Shown here: positions 1 through 7,991 of the stretch, piece by piece
Layout: each line of letters begins with the position of its first letter
How positions within the stretch are numbered: position 1 is the stretch's first letter
Origin: Candidatus Gastranaerophilales bacterium
GTDB taxonomy: Bacteria; Cyanobacteriota; Vampirovibrionia; Gastranaerophilales; Gastranaerophilaceae
Direction: 5' to 3'
Assembly (NCBI GenBank): GCA_944324055.1
Contig: CALUUV010000007.1
Location: 1 to 35,734 of the forward strand
Length of the DNA: 35,734 nucleotides
Position numbers and translations under genes: made by a program
The notes under the pieces: model-generated
What the model was told of the DNA's origin: nothing
The model's input: only the letters and a program-made list of their open reading frames with translations
Databases searched by the model: none

Positions 1-2344
1 TAATGTTTATTGTTTTTTGTAAACCTTTTTTGTTTTTCTTTGAAATAATAATTTCTTCAAGAGAAAAAACTTTGTCTGTATTATACTTCAAATCCTCTAT
101 TTTGTAAAGTTCTGAATTAACCGGAGTAACTTTATATTCAGCCCAATAAACTGTTGTATCTATTGAATTATAAGGAGGCTGTAGTTTAACAATCGAAACT
201 ACTTTAGCTAATTCAGGCAAAACCTTTGTTAATTTAGCCTTAAAATCTTCAATAGAAACATCTTCTAATAAATCGACATCAACAAATTCACACTGACTTT
301 CTATAAATAAAGGTAATGCAACACCCATTGAAACTTTCATTGTAGGATTAAATCCGTGTGAATATGCAATTTTTAAACCTGTTCTTGAAAGTGCCTTCAA
401 GAAAGTGTTTTGCCAATCCAAGTGAGAAAAATATTTTAAAATACCAGTTTTAGTTACTTTTATACGGTATTTATAAATAACCTCGTTTTGATGTGATGTA
501 TCAAAAGCAGGATCAACGTGAACTTTGGGTTGAATTGCAAGTGCTTTTGCTGAAGGCTTATATGGTGGAGCTAAGATTTTTCTTGTCTTCAAATTAGGAC
601 AAACCCCACAATTTACACACTTTTGCTCACAAGTTGGTTGAATCACAAATTCACAACCTTGAGAAAATGCTGCTTTATATTCATTTATAAACCAAGTTTT
701 ATCAACGCCAATATTTATAAAATCCCAAGGCAAAGGTTCAGTCAATGAGTATTCTCGTTCTGCTAGTTTGGCTAAATCAACACCACATTCTTCTGCAGTA
801 CTTTGCCAAACACGTTTGTCAAAATACTCACCCCATGCATCTAAATAACAACCTTTTTTATAAAGAGCTTCAACATAATCACATAAGGAATCATCACCAC
901 GAGTTAAAACTGCTTCAATTTGAGACACGAATTTTTCGTGATAATTGATTTTAACACCTTTTAGATGAGCAATCTTATCTTTCAAATATTTGATATGTTC
1001 TGTCACCTTATCAAGGTTCATTTGAGGTGTCCATTGGAAAGGTGTAAAAGGTTTTGGAACAAATATTGATAACGTACAAGTTAAATCAAACCCGTGCTTC
1101 AAACCTTTTTCTTTCTTTATAAGTTTTGCTCTATATTTAATTTTTGATAAAAGTTCAGCAAGCTCGTCCATATCCTCCAAAGTTTCAGTTGGAAGACCAG
1201 CAATAAAATAGAACTTAATTCTAGACCAACCATTTTCATATAAAGTTAAAGCAGCATTCAAGATTTGTTCTTCTGAAATATTTTTCTTAATGACATTTCT
1301 CAACCTTTGGCTTCCTGCTTCTGGAGCCAATGTCATAGTTGATTTTCTAACCGATTGAACAAGATTAGCTAATTCTAAATTAAATCCATCAATACGTTGA
1401 CTTGGAAGAGATACAGAGATATTCTTTTCATTAAAATCAACTGATAATTCTTTAATTACTTCTTTAATATTCGAATAATCATTTGAAGACAATGACAATA
1501 ATGAATATTCGTCATATCCTGTATTTTCAACAAGTTCTTTTGCTATCTCTACAATTTCTTCGCCTTTTCTCTCTCTTATAGGCAAAGTAACGTGACCTGG
1601 TTGGCAGAATCTACACATTCTTCCGCAACCACGCCTAATTTCAATAACTGCCCTATCCTGAACAGAACTTGAATATGGGATAGGATAAGATTTGGGAGCA
1701 GTTTCCACTGATAGTTGAGCTATTCTTTTATTAACTTTTGAATTATAACCTTTAGCCCAAACTCCTTCTATCTTTGAAATTTCTCTAATTCTATCTTGTC
1801 TTGATTTCCCTTTAGTATTTTTTAAAACATCAGCGATTTCTTTAATAACATCTTCTCCGTCACCAATAACAAAAAAATCAATAAAATCAGAAACCGGAAG
1901 TGGGTTAAAACAACAAGGTCCACCAGCAAATATTATTGGATCTTCATCATTTCTAAACTCGTTTCTATATGGAATTTGTGACATTTCAAGCATTTTTAAT
2001 ACAGTTGGATATGCCATTTCATACTGCAATGAAAAGCCAATAGCATCAAACTCTTTCAAAGGTTTCTTTGTTTCTAAACCATATAAATAACTTACCTCAT
2101 AATCAGGTTCTGGCGCATAAACTCTATCTGCCATACACCCTTCATATTGGTTCAACAATTCATATAAAACACGAACACCTAAATTACTTATCCCAATCTC
2201 ATACTTATCAGGAAATGCTAATGCAATTCTTACATCAGATTTTTCAAAATCCTTGTTATATGATAAAAATTCACCACCTACATACTGATATGGTTTTGTA
2301 CATTTAAAAAGGTTTTCCCTTTGTTCTCTAAAAAAACAGTTCAT
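1..2344 (-). CDS. B12-binding-type radical SAM protein fused to DUF2344, 3' end missing
   Basis: An open frame starts with ATG at 2344 and runs off the left edge without a stop, giving about 781 visible residues. The N-terminal ~200 residues look like a cobalamin-binding-type domain. The radical SAM cluster motif C-x3-C-x2-C follows at C240, C244 and C247 (context RRGCGRMCRFCQPG), which should hold the SAM-cleaving [4Fe-4S] cluster. A second cysteine cluster (CEQKCVNCGVC) lies around residue 580 and could bind another Fe-S centre. The last visible ~170 residues, beginning near YKYRIKVTKTG and containing YFSHLDW and SHGFNPTMKVS, match the DUF2344 domain usually fused or adjacent to this enzyme. 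The family (TIGR03960/TIGR03936 type) is common in Firmicutes and Cyanobacteria, and its substrate is unknown. The start codon directly abuts the stop of the upstream gene at 2345, so the two are probably translationally coupled. Confidence 0.85.
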   Translation of the reverse strand, partial: MNCFFREQRENLFKCTKPYQYVGGEFLSYNKDFEKSDVRIALAFPDKYEIGISNLGVRVLYELLNQYEGCMADRVYAPEPDYEVSYLYGLETKKPLKEFDAIGFSLQYEMAYPTVLKMLEMSQIPYRNEFRNDEDPIIFAGGPCCFNPLPVSDFIDFFVIGDGEDVIKEIADVLKNTKGKSRQDRIREISKIEGVWAKGYNSKVNKRIAQLSVETAPKSYPIPYSSSVQDRAVIEIRRGCGRMCRFCQPGHVTLPIRERKGEEIVEIAKELVENTGYDEYSLLSLSSNDYSNIKEVIKELSVDFNEKNISVSLPSQRIDGFNLELANLVQSVRKSTMTLAPEAGSQRLRNVIKKNISEEQILNAALTLYENGWSRIKFYFIAGLPTETLEDMDELAELLSKIKYRAKLIKKEKGLKHGFDLTCTLSIFVPKPFTPFQWTPQMNLDKVTEHIKYLKDKIAHLKGVKINYHEKFVSQIEAVLTRGDDSLCDYVEALYKKGCYLDAWGEYFDKRVWQSTAEECGVDLAKLAEREYSLTEPLPWDFINIGVDKTWFINEYKAAFSQGCEFVIQPTCEQKCVNCGVCPNLKTRKILAPPYKPSAKALAIQPKVHVDPAFDTSHQNEVIYKYRIKVTKTGILKYFSHLDWQNTFLKALSRTGLKIAYSHGFNPTMKVSMGVALPLFIESQCEFVDVDLLEDVSIEDFKAKLTKVLPELAKVVSIVKLQPPYNSIDTTVYWAEYKVTPVNSELYKIEDLKYNTDKVFSLEEIIISKKNKKGLQKTINI

Positions 2345-2692
2345 TTATGCTAAATCTTCCGGAAAATACTTGTCTATTTCTATTATTGTTCCATTTAGAA
2401 CATTGTCATCAAATGCTCTTAAAAACTTCAGTAAATCTTCATTTTTTATATCGTAGTTATACAAACAAACTTCATCTTCAACCTTACGCATAACTCTTAC
2501 GATATAATGGCATTTTTTTGCATAAGCAGAAAGGCTTTGTTCATTAAACTTTTTGCCATTTTCATCACGTTTAATTTTTACATAATTATAACCAGCAAAA
2601 AATTTAATTTTTTCTTCTGTTTCAACAGGCAAATCATTGTTATGCCTATTAAAAATATTTATTACTTTCTTATTGATTTCATCTTCTGCCAT
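2345..2692 (-). CDS. hypothetical protein, 115 aa
   Basis: I do not recognise this small soluble protein. It is charged, with lysine- and aspartate-rich stretches (KIKRDENGKKFNEQ), no signal peptide and no membrane segment. The sequence alternates helix-like and strand-like segments (HYIVRVMRKVEDEVCLYNYD), suggesting a compact alpha/beta fold. A purine-rich AGGGA lies about nine bases before the ATG at 2692, supporting this start. Its stop codon touches the start of the radical SAM gene at 2344, so it is the first gene of a two-gene operon and may serve that enzyme. That functional link is inference from position only. Confidence 0.7.
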   Translation of the reverse strand: MAEDEINKKVINIFNRHNNDLPVETEEKIKFFAGYNYVKIKRDENGKKFNEQSLSAYAKKCHYIVRVMRKVEDEVCLYNYDIKNEDLLKFLRAFDDNVLNGTIIEIDKYFPEDLA

Positions 2693-2838
2693 AATTCAAT
2701 TCCCTACTATAATATTAAACAATATAAAAATGACATGTTCAAGTCGTACGTTTGGAGTATTAATGCTTAATAATTATACAATATTTTTTAATTTTATATA
2801 TAATAATTGTAAAAGTATAAATAACAGGAGAAATTAAA

Positions 2839-3087
2839 GTGTTACCATTAATAACAGAAGATCAATCATCTTTAGCTTTTTCAGAAATATTCCAAGACGT
2901 ACATGCTTGGCGTAAGAAAATGATTCATTACCTTAAAGATGAAAATCCTGAAATAAATACAGCCATTTTAGAAGCTGCTAAAACAACAGATTTAGACCCT
3001 AAAGCTGTTGCTCTTGGAGCTTACATGACATATAAATTATTAGAACTTGCATCTGATGAAGATGCTGCTTTTCAAGTAGAAGACTAA
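2839..3087 (+). CDS. small hypothetical protein, GTG start
   Basis: This encodes an 82-residue acidic protein that I do not recognise. The start is GTG at 2839, preceded by AGGAG at 2826-2830 with eight bases of spacing, which is ideal and decides the start. The chain is mostly helical (HAWRKKMIHYLKD, INTAILEAAKTT, PKAVALGAYMTYKLLELA) with an acidic C-terminus, and has no signal or membrane segment. It is transcribed divergently from the gene at 2692. It converges on ruvC, with the two stop codons overlapping by two bases (its TAA is 3085-3087, the ruvC TAG is read from 3086-3084). Nothing in its surroundings fixes a function. Confidence 0.75.
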   Translation: MLPLITEDQSSLAFSEIFQDVHAWRKKMIHYLKDENPEINTAILEAAKTTDLDPKAVALGAYMTYKLLELASDEDAAFQVED

Positions 3088-3560
3088 ATCAATCTTAAAT
3101 TTCTTTGATGACAAATTGCTATTGCAATTGCATCAACCGTATCATCAAGTTTTGGTAAGGTATCAGTATTTAACGCTATTTTTACCATTGATTCAACTTC
3201 TTTTTTTGATGCCCTACCATACCCTGTTAATACTTGTTTAACTTCTATCGGGGTATATTCATATATAGGAATTCCATATTTTGCAAGAACTGCTAATATT
3301 ACTCCTCTTGCTTCTGCTACAGGAATAATTGTTTTTTGGTTCTTAAAGAAATACAACTTTTCAATTGATGCACAATCTGGTTTATACATCTCAATAATAG
3401 TTGATAAATCATTATATATATCCAATAGCCTATTCTCGTCATTACAATCTTTACATGTCTGAATAGATCCAGATGCAACAACTTTTATATTCTCACTCTC
3501 TACTTCTAAAACCCCATAACCAACTATTGCCATTCCAGGGTCAATTCCTAATATCTTCAT
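3084..3560 (-). CDS. ruvC: RuvC, Holliday junction resolvase
   Basis: RuvC is the endonuclease that resolves Holliday junctions, made by recombination, together with RuvAB. The 158-residue protein has the RNase H-like fold signature MKILGIDPG at the N-terminus. The expected acidic catalytic residues are all present: D7, E67 (in SIEKLYF), D140 and D143 (in LDDTVDAIAIAICH). The conserved Q75 region (FFKNQKT) and GYGRASKKEV segment also match the family. The length is a little below the ~173 residues of the E. coli enzyme, at the C-terminus. No ruvA or ruvB is nearby. There is no Shine-Dalgarno sequence before the ATG. Instead a TATAAT-like box (3567-3572) sits six bases upstream, so the mRNA may be leaderless. 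Confidence 0.93.
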   Translation of the reverse strand: MKILGIDPGMAIVGYGVLEVESENIKVVASGSIQTCKDCNDENRLLDIYNDLSTIIEMYKPDCASIEKLYFFKNQKTIIPVAEARGVILAVLAKYGIPIYEYTPIEVKQVLTGYGRASKKEVESMVKIALNTDTLPKLDDTVDAIAIAICHQRNLRLI

Positions 3561-3566
3561 AAAATT

Positions 3567-3572
3567 ATTATA
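3567..3572 (-). promoter_or_regulatory. candidate -10 box for leaderless ruvC transcript
   Basis: Read on the minus strand this is a perfect TATAAT, ending six bases before the ruvC ATG. A start site the usual six to seven bases downstream would fall on the A of the ATG. No AGG or GGAG lies between the box and the ATG. No good -35 hexamer is visible 17 bases upstream, so the promoter call is tentative. Confidence 0.4.
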
Positions 3573-3642
3573 CCATTTACAAATTTATTTTGTGATATCA
3601 TTTAATTAGACTAGGGGGAAAATTCAAATTAAGGATTATAAA

Positions 3643-4701
3643 ATGAGCGATAAAAAAGTAATAGGTTTTCCAAGAGCAATGTCATATTTTACACACTATC
3701 CATTTTGGTATGGATTTTTTAATGCTCTAGGTATTGAAGTAGTACTATCTGATAAAACAACTAAAGAAACTGTTTCAAACGGAGCAGCACTTGTTGTAAC
3801 TGAAACTTGCTTACCTATTAAAATATTTGTAGGACACGTTATAAATCTTCTCGACAAAGGTATCGACAAAATCTTTGTCCCTTCTATTCAATCTATTGCT
3901 CCTAAAATTTATAACTGTTCAAAAATCAGAGGACTTCCTGATTTAATTAGAAATATTATAAAAAGAGATTTTCAACTTATTGAACCAACACTTGATAAAT
4001 CAGAAAAAGACCAAGGGTTATATAAACTACTTGCTGAAAGTGTTGAATGTTTTGGTATAACAGATTTTGATACTATTAGAAACGCATCAAAAGAAGGTTG
4101 GAAACTATACAACAATTTCCATGTTATGACAAGAAGCGGAATTCCATATAAACAAGCATTCAAAAATGCTCTAGAAGGAAACATCATACTAGATAACGAT
4201 GAACAAGAATATTCAATATCAGTTGCAATAGCTGCACACGATTACAATATTTTTGACGAACACGCAAGTATGAAAATTTTTGATAAACTCAAAAAAATGG
4301 GCGTTAAAGTTTATTCATCAATAAATCTAACTGATGAAAAGAAAATGGAAGGTCTAAATACACTTGAGCAAAAAATGTATTGGGCAAACGAGCTTGAAAT
4401 GAATGGTACAGCAGGCCACTATCTAAAAGATAATAAAATTGATGGACTAATTACAGTTAACTCATTTGGCTGCGGACCTGACTCACTTATGATTGAAAAA
4501 ATATCAAGAAAAGCAAAAGAATTTGGAAAACCAATGCTTATTCTGACAATTGATGAGCATACAGGAGAAGCAGGTTTCATCACTCGTCTTGAAGCATTTG
4601 TTGATATGCTTTATAGAAAAAAACGTAAACAAATAATTAAACAAGCTAATCTTAAAGAAGAATTTAGCCCAAACACTAATATTTGTAAAAATATCTTATA
4701 A
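3643..4701 (+). CDS. orphan DUF2229 (acyl-CoA dehydratase activase-related) protein
   Basis: The 352-residue protein resembles the DUF2229 part of large CoA-substrate-specific enzyme activases. It opens with KKVIGFPRAMSYFTHYPFWY and carries VTETCLPIKIFVGHV, a conserved cysteine in IYNCSKIRG, FGCGPDSLM and the C-terminal DEHTGEAGFITRLEAFVDML block. In the family, conserved cysteines are thought to hold an Fe-S cluster, and the proteins energise (R)-2-hydroxyacyl-CoA dehydratases or related benzoyl-CoA reductase-like enzymes. Here the ASKHA ATPase part (BadF/HgdC type) is absent both from the protein and from the visible neighbourhood, so it stands alone. Its reaction and partner are therefore unknown. 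An AGGGGG lies about 27 bases upstream, and AAGGA at 3632-3636 is the more plausible ribosome site for ATG 3643. Confidence 0.75.
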   Translation: MSDKKVIGFPRAMSYFTHYPFWYGFFNALGIEVVLSDKTTKETVSNGAALVVTETCLPIKIFVGHVINLLDKGIDKIFVPSIQSIAPKIYNCSKIRGLPDLIRNIIKRDFQLIEPTLDKSEKDQGLYKLLAESVECFGITDFDTIRNASKEGWKLYNNFHVMTRSGIPYKQAFKNALEGNIILDNDEQEYSISVAIAAHDYNIFDEHASMKIFDKLKKMGVKVYSSINLTDEKKMEGLNTLEQKMYWANELEMNGTAGHYLKDNKIDGLITVNSFGCGPDSLMIEKISRKAKEFGKPMLILTIDEHTGEAGFITRLEAFVDMLYRKKRKQIIKQANLKEEFSPNTNICKNIL

Positions 4702-4739
4702 GCATAGCAAAATTTTTTACTATTAAGCATTAAAATAGT

Positions 4740-6359
4740 ATGAAAATTTTTATGCCCATTTTTCAAAATAATACATATAAACAATCATCCCCAAGACGAT
4801 ATCCAAATCTTCAACCTTTAAAATATGATACAGTATCATTTGGAGCAATGAAAAAAAATCAATTCGAAGGAATTGATTATGGTTGTGTTGAAAAATATAA
4901 ACCACCAATTGAAAAATTTAATGATAACCAAGACTTACAAAATTGGGCACTTTCAAACTTAAATAAAATTGTTGATAAAGATTTTAAAGGCCGCAGACTC
5001 GAAACAAGAACTCAAAGAAAAGAAATGCTTAAGGAATGGAGTAATTACATAATCAATGAGAATGATACTTATACCCCAGTAATATGCTATATGATTATGG
5101 CTGGAATAACCAAAGACCTTAAAGCTGACAACGATAAACTTCCTCCTGTTTTAAACAAAGGAATATTAGCAGATACTGTATTTGAGATAGATAAAAATCT
5201 AAAAGAAAATAAAAAATATTCATTTGATTTAAACAAAATGTATCAAAAAAAGATACAAGAATCATTTTTTGAGACAGATGAAACCAATAACAATATAACT
5301 CAGTGGGTAGTGATACCTTCAAAAAATCAGGACAGAGAAAACTTTCCTGAAAATATTAATAAACTAAAACAACTTTCTCATAAAAATTGGTGTACTAAAT
5401 CCTTTAATGCAGAACCATACCTATCAGAAGGAGAATTCCATGTGTATCTAGAAAATGGAAAACCTAAAATTGGAATTCGATTTATAGGAGACAAGGTTGA
5501 AGAAATTCAAGGAGAAAAGAATAATGGGCAAATTCCTAATAAATACCTAGACATAACAAAAGAATATATTGCGACAAAATCACTGGAAACTAACGATAAG
5601 ACTAAAAGGGAAATTAAAAAAGCAGAAGAACTTAGAGTTGAATTCAATAAAATACATCAGGAATTAGATAAAGCAATAGAATCTAATGATGTTGCAAAAA
5701 TATTAAATCATTTTGGATATAATGCAACAGAAGATGAAAATCACAATGTGACAATATCTCACTACAACCAACCTTCACCAGATTATACATTCCAAGACCT
5801 CGGAATTAATGAAAATAATCTATTTAAAAAAATCACTAGAATTAAGGGAAACGCAAACTTTGGGAATTCAATACTAACAGATCTTGGAAAACTTGAAGTC
5901 ATAGAAGGAAATGCAAACTTCAATCACTCACAAATTAAGAGAATGGATAATCTTAAAGAAGTAAAAGGTAATGCAACTTTCCAAAACTCGAAATTAACAT
6001 CTTTATACAACTTAAAATCTATTTGCGGAATGGCAGACTTTGAAAAATCAAATCTAGAAGATTTGGGAGAATTAGAATTTATTGGAAGTTCTGCTTTCTT
6101 TGAAAATTCAAAAATTAAATCATTAAACAAATTAAAAGTTATAAATCAGCACTTATTCTTACCTAATTCAAACATCGAAGATTTAGGAGCTCTTGAATAT
6201 ATTGGTGGTAATGCAAACCTATATAACTCAAAAGTGAAAGATTTGAAAAACTTAAAATACATTGGTGGAAGCGCTTTAATTATGAATTCAAACCTTACAC
6301 CTGAAGACTTTAAAAATATAACTGTTGGAAAAAATATTGTAACAAGCAATACTAAATAA
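4740..6359 (+). CDS. FxG-motif protein with WCxx domain and eight 20-residue repeats
   Basis: This is a 539-residue protein of unknown function. A short motif VSFG occurs at residues 32-35, of the type also seen in three other unknowns in this window. Residues ~195-280 (NWCTK, EPYLSEGEFHVYLENGKPKIGIRF, EEIQG) resemble, from memory, a domain in phage and PcfJ-like proteins with a WC...YL..G.F pattern. After a helical linker, residues ~363-522 form eight repeats of 20 residues with consensus NLKxIgGNAxFxNSkIxxL, predicted to build a leucine-rich-repeat-like solenoid. There is no classical signal peptide or membrane segment. No convincing ribosome site precedes the ATG. The 3' end overlaps convergent prmC by eight bases. 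A role as an exported or interaction protein is only a guess. Confidence 0.7.
   Translation: MKIFMPIFQNNTYKQSSPRRYPNLQPLKYDTVSFGAMKKNQFEGIDYGCVEKYKPPIEKFNDNQDLQNWALSNLNKIVDKDFKGRRLETRTQRKEMLKEWSNYIINENDTYTPVICYMIMAGITKDLKADNDKLPPVLNKGILADTVFEIDKNLKENKKYSFDLNKMYQKKIQESFFETDETNNNITQWVVIPSKNQDRENFPENINKLKQLSHKNWCTKSFNAEPYLSEGEFHVYLENGKPKIGIRFIGDKVEEIQGEKNNGQIPNKYLDITKEYIATKSLETNDKTKREIKKAEELRVEFNKIHQELDKAIESNDVAKILNHFGYNATEDENHNVTISHYNQPSPDYTFQDLGINENNLFKKITRIKGNANFGNSILTDLGKLEVIEGNANFNHSQIKRMDNLKEVKGNATFQNSKLTSLYNLKSICGMADFEKSNLEDLGELEFIGSSAFFENSKIKSLNKLKVINQHLFLPNSNIEDLGALEYIGGNANLYNSKVKDLKNLKYIGGSALIMNSNLTPEDFKNITVGKNIVTSNTK
5826..6305 (+). repeat. eight 60-bp coding repeats (20-residue LRR-like units)
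   Basis: Within the 4740-6359 gene the protein repeats every 20 residues, for example GKLEVIEGNANFNHSQIKRM followed by DNLKEVKGNATFQNSKLTSL. Leucine/isoleucine at fixed positions, a central G-N-A and an N-S pair are the most constant features. The units have diverged at DNA level, so this is an old repeat rather than a recent expansion. Confidence 0.8.
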
Positions 6360-7179
6360 ATTGAGCATAAACAACTCTATCTAAACCAGCCATATCTTTT
6401 TCTATCATAATATTTTTAAAATTCGCCTCCTCTAATAATTCATAGACTGCGTTTCCTTGATTATAACCAATTTCAAATCCTATAAAACCATTTTTATTAA
6501 GATAATTCTTTGCATCTGGAATAATTCGTTTATAGAATTCTAAACCATCATAGTCTTCTGTAAATAAAGCTAATTTAGGTTCAAAAGTAACTTCTTTTTG
6601 CACCTCAGTATCTTTAGGAATATATGGTGGATTAGATACAATTACGTCAAATTTTTCACCATTTAAACCTTTAAACACATCAGATTTTAGAAATCTAATT
6701 TTTTTATCAACTTCTAACCTTTTAGCATTTTCTTGTGCTATTTCCAAAGCCCTATTTGATATATCAACAGAAGTAATATCACAATCAGATCTTTGGGCAA
6801 TTGAGCAAGGAATACAACCAGAACCAGTTCCGATATCTAAAACTGATTTATAGCCATTACTTCTAATAGCGTCTAATACACGCAAAACTAAATGTTCAGT
6901 ATCTCCTCTAGGAATTAAAACATTTTCGTTAACAATATATTTACTCCCCATAAAATCAGCAAACCCAATAATATACTGAATAGGAAGCTTAGTCCTTGCC
7001 CGAAGTTGAGCTTTTTCTTTAACTTGTTTAAGCTTTTCATAATCTAACTTTACACCTCTTATCACATCTAAAGCAGTATAGTTACAATAATGCTCTATCA
7101 TCATTTTTACTTCTATTTTTGCCTCATTTGGTTCTATCCCGCTATTGACCAATATGGCAACAATCTCCTGAATGTTCAT
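6352..7179 (-). CDS. prmC: PrmC (HemK), release factor glutamine methyltransferase
   Basis: PrmC methylates the glutamine of the GGQ motif in peptide chain release factors RF1 and RF2, using SAM, in the cytoplasm. The 275-residue protein has the helical N-terminal recognition domain, then the IPRGDTE segment. The SAM-binding motif LDIGTGSGCI is near residue 115 and the catalytic NPPYIP motif near residue 185. The length fits the family. Its start at 7179 lies inside the 3' end of the upstream gene (38-base overlap), so it is the last gene of a three-gene minus-strand operon (7848 to 6352). Usually prmC follows prfA; no prfA is visible here. Confidence 0.93.
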   Translation of the reverse strand: MNIQEIVAILVNSGIEPNEAKIEVKMMIEHYCNYTALDVIRGVKLDYEKLKQVKEKAQLRARTKLPIQYIIGFADFMGSKYIVNENVLIPRGDTEHLVLRVLDAIRSNGYKSVLDIGTGSGCIPCSIAQRSDCDITSVDISNRALEIAQENAKRLEVDKKIRFLKSDVFKGLNGEKFDVIVSNPPYIPKDTEVQKEVTFEPKLALFTEDYDGLEFYKRIIPDAKNYLNKNGFIGFEIGYNQGNAVYELLEEANFKNIMIEKDMAGLDRVVYAQFI

Positions 7180-7651
7180 CTAATATTTTTCCTATTTCGT
7201 TTTTTAAATCTAACCTTGATAAACTCTCTACATCTAACTTTTCTATATTATATTTTTTACATAACCTATCATAATAGTAAAGTTGTTTCTTAGTCGGAGC
7301 CTCTTTTGACATCTTTACTTCTTGCAAAAACTTACGTTTCTGCTTCTCAAACTCTTTTTGTTTCTCAATTAACGGAGCCTGAGATTTTTTATAATCATAA
7401 TATTTCTTGCACTCTTTTATAAATAACAAACTGTCACTTATAAAAGTTTCATCATCTATTAAATCCTTTAAAAATGGAAACCTTGATGAATTTATTTCTA
7501 AATAATATTTTTCATCATCAACAAACTTATCAAATATATCTTGAATATCCATATCAAGATTTTGTTTTACCAATGCTCTAATAAAGTTGCATAACGCACT
7601 TTTTTGAGTCTTATCCAAATCTAAATATATTCTTTTTTTTATCTCGTACAT
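7142..7651 (-). CDS. hypothetical protein, 169 aa, charged helical
   Basis: I do not recognise this protein. It is soluble and lysine-rich. A helical N-terminal half contains FLKDLIDDETFISDSLLFIKE, a coiled-coil-prone middle contains EKQKEFEKQKRKFLQEVK, and the C-terminal block is PTKKQLYYYDRLCKKYNI. Blocks of that last form (P-T-x-K-Q-L...L.KKYNI) occur at the C-terminus of various phage and DNA-metabolism proteins, but this does not define a function. The gene follows the small gene at 7654-7848 by two bases and overlaps the start of prmC by 38 bases, so it sits mid-operon. The C-terminus ends with two cysteines (GDCCHIGQ), which might bind metal. Confidence 0.7.
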   Translation of the reverse strand: MYEIKKRIYLDLDKTQKSALCNFIRALVKQNLDMDIQDIFDKFVDDEKYYLEINSSRFPFLKDLIDDETFISDSLLFIKECKKYYDYKKSQAPLIEKQKEFEKQKRKFLQEVKMSKEAPTKKQLYYYDRLCKKYNIEKLDVESLSRLDLKNEIGKILDEHSGDCCHIGQ

Positions 7652-7653
7652 AT

Positions 7654-7848
7654 CTACTTCAAAGAATCTTTGATTACATCTTTAATGCCAAATTTTCTTT
7701 GAGAATTACGAAATGCCGCAAGTCTAGAATATAAATCAGACTTTAATGGATTTGATTGATAAGCTTTCTCCGGTGTTTCCTGTACTTGTTCAACCTCAGG
7801 ATTTACACCTTCAATTACTGTGAAGTTTTTAAATCTTTCTTTATTCAT
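7654..7848 (-). CDS. small hypothetical protein, 64 aa, palindrome-controlled
   Basis: I choose the ATG at 7848 (MNKERFKNF) because GAGG lies eight bases upstream. A longer frame from 7872 has no ribosome site and would run through the palindrome. The 64-residue product is hydrophilic and I do not recognise it. It has an acidic, glutamine-rich middle (EVEQVQETPE) and a basic C-terminus (RLAAFRNSQRKFGIKDVIKD). It is first in an operon with the 169-residue unknown and prmC. Directly upstream is the 17-base palindrome shared with the gene at 31527, so these two genes are probably co-regulated. Confidence 0.6.
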   Translation of the reverse strand: MNKERFKNFTVIEGVNPEVEQVQETPEKAYQSNPLKSDLYSRLAAFRNSQRKFGIKDVIKDSLK

Positions 7849-7863
7849 ATTAGGGACCTCGTA

Positions 7864-7900
7864 TATATACAAAGTATATATCTCAAAAAAAATTGCTTTT
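7864..7900 (-). promoter_or_regulatory. shared palindromic promoter/operator element, copy A
   Basis: The core 7864-7880 is a perfect inverted repeat, TATATAC-AAA-GTATATA. It is followed at a fixed ten-base distance by an AATTG block embedded in A and T runs. The core lies 15 bases before the ATG at 7848. The second copy (31554) has the same core and the same distance to AATTG. The half nearest the gene can serve as a -10 box, which would place a bound protein across the promoter. Confidence 0.55.
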
Positions 7901-7991
7901 TTTATAACATTATATTAAGTATTGTAACGATAATTTTAATAAAGTCAAGGGCTATATACTGAAAATACTTAATATGACTGAGTTTTATAAA

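Noticed and set aside
745-948. Plus-strand frames at 745-948 and 2068-2307
   Set aside because: Both lie inside the radical SAM gene on the other strand and have His/Asn/Leu-rich composition typical of antisense noise.
2507-2837. Two overlapping plus frames at 2507-2770 and 2637-2837
   Set aside because: They are antisense to the 2345-2692 gene or cover the divergent promoter region, and their Phe/Ile/Asn-rich translations lack family features.
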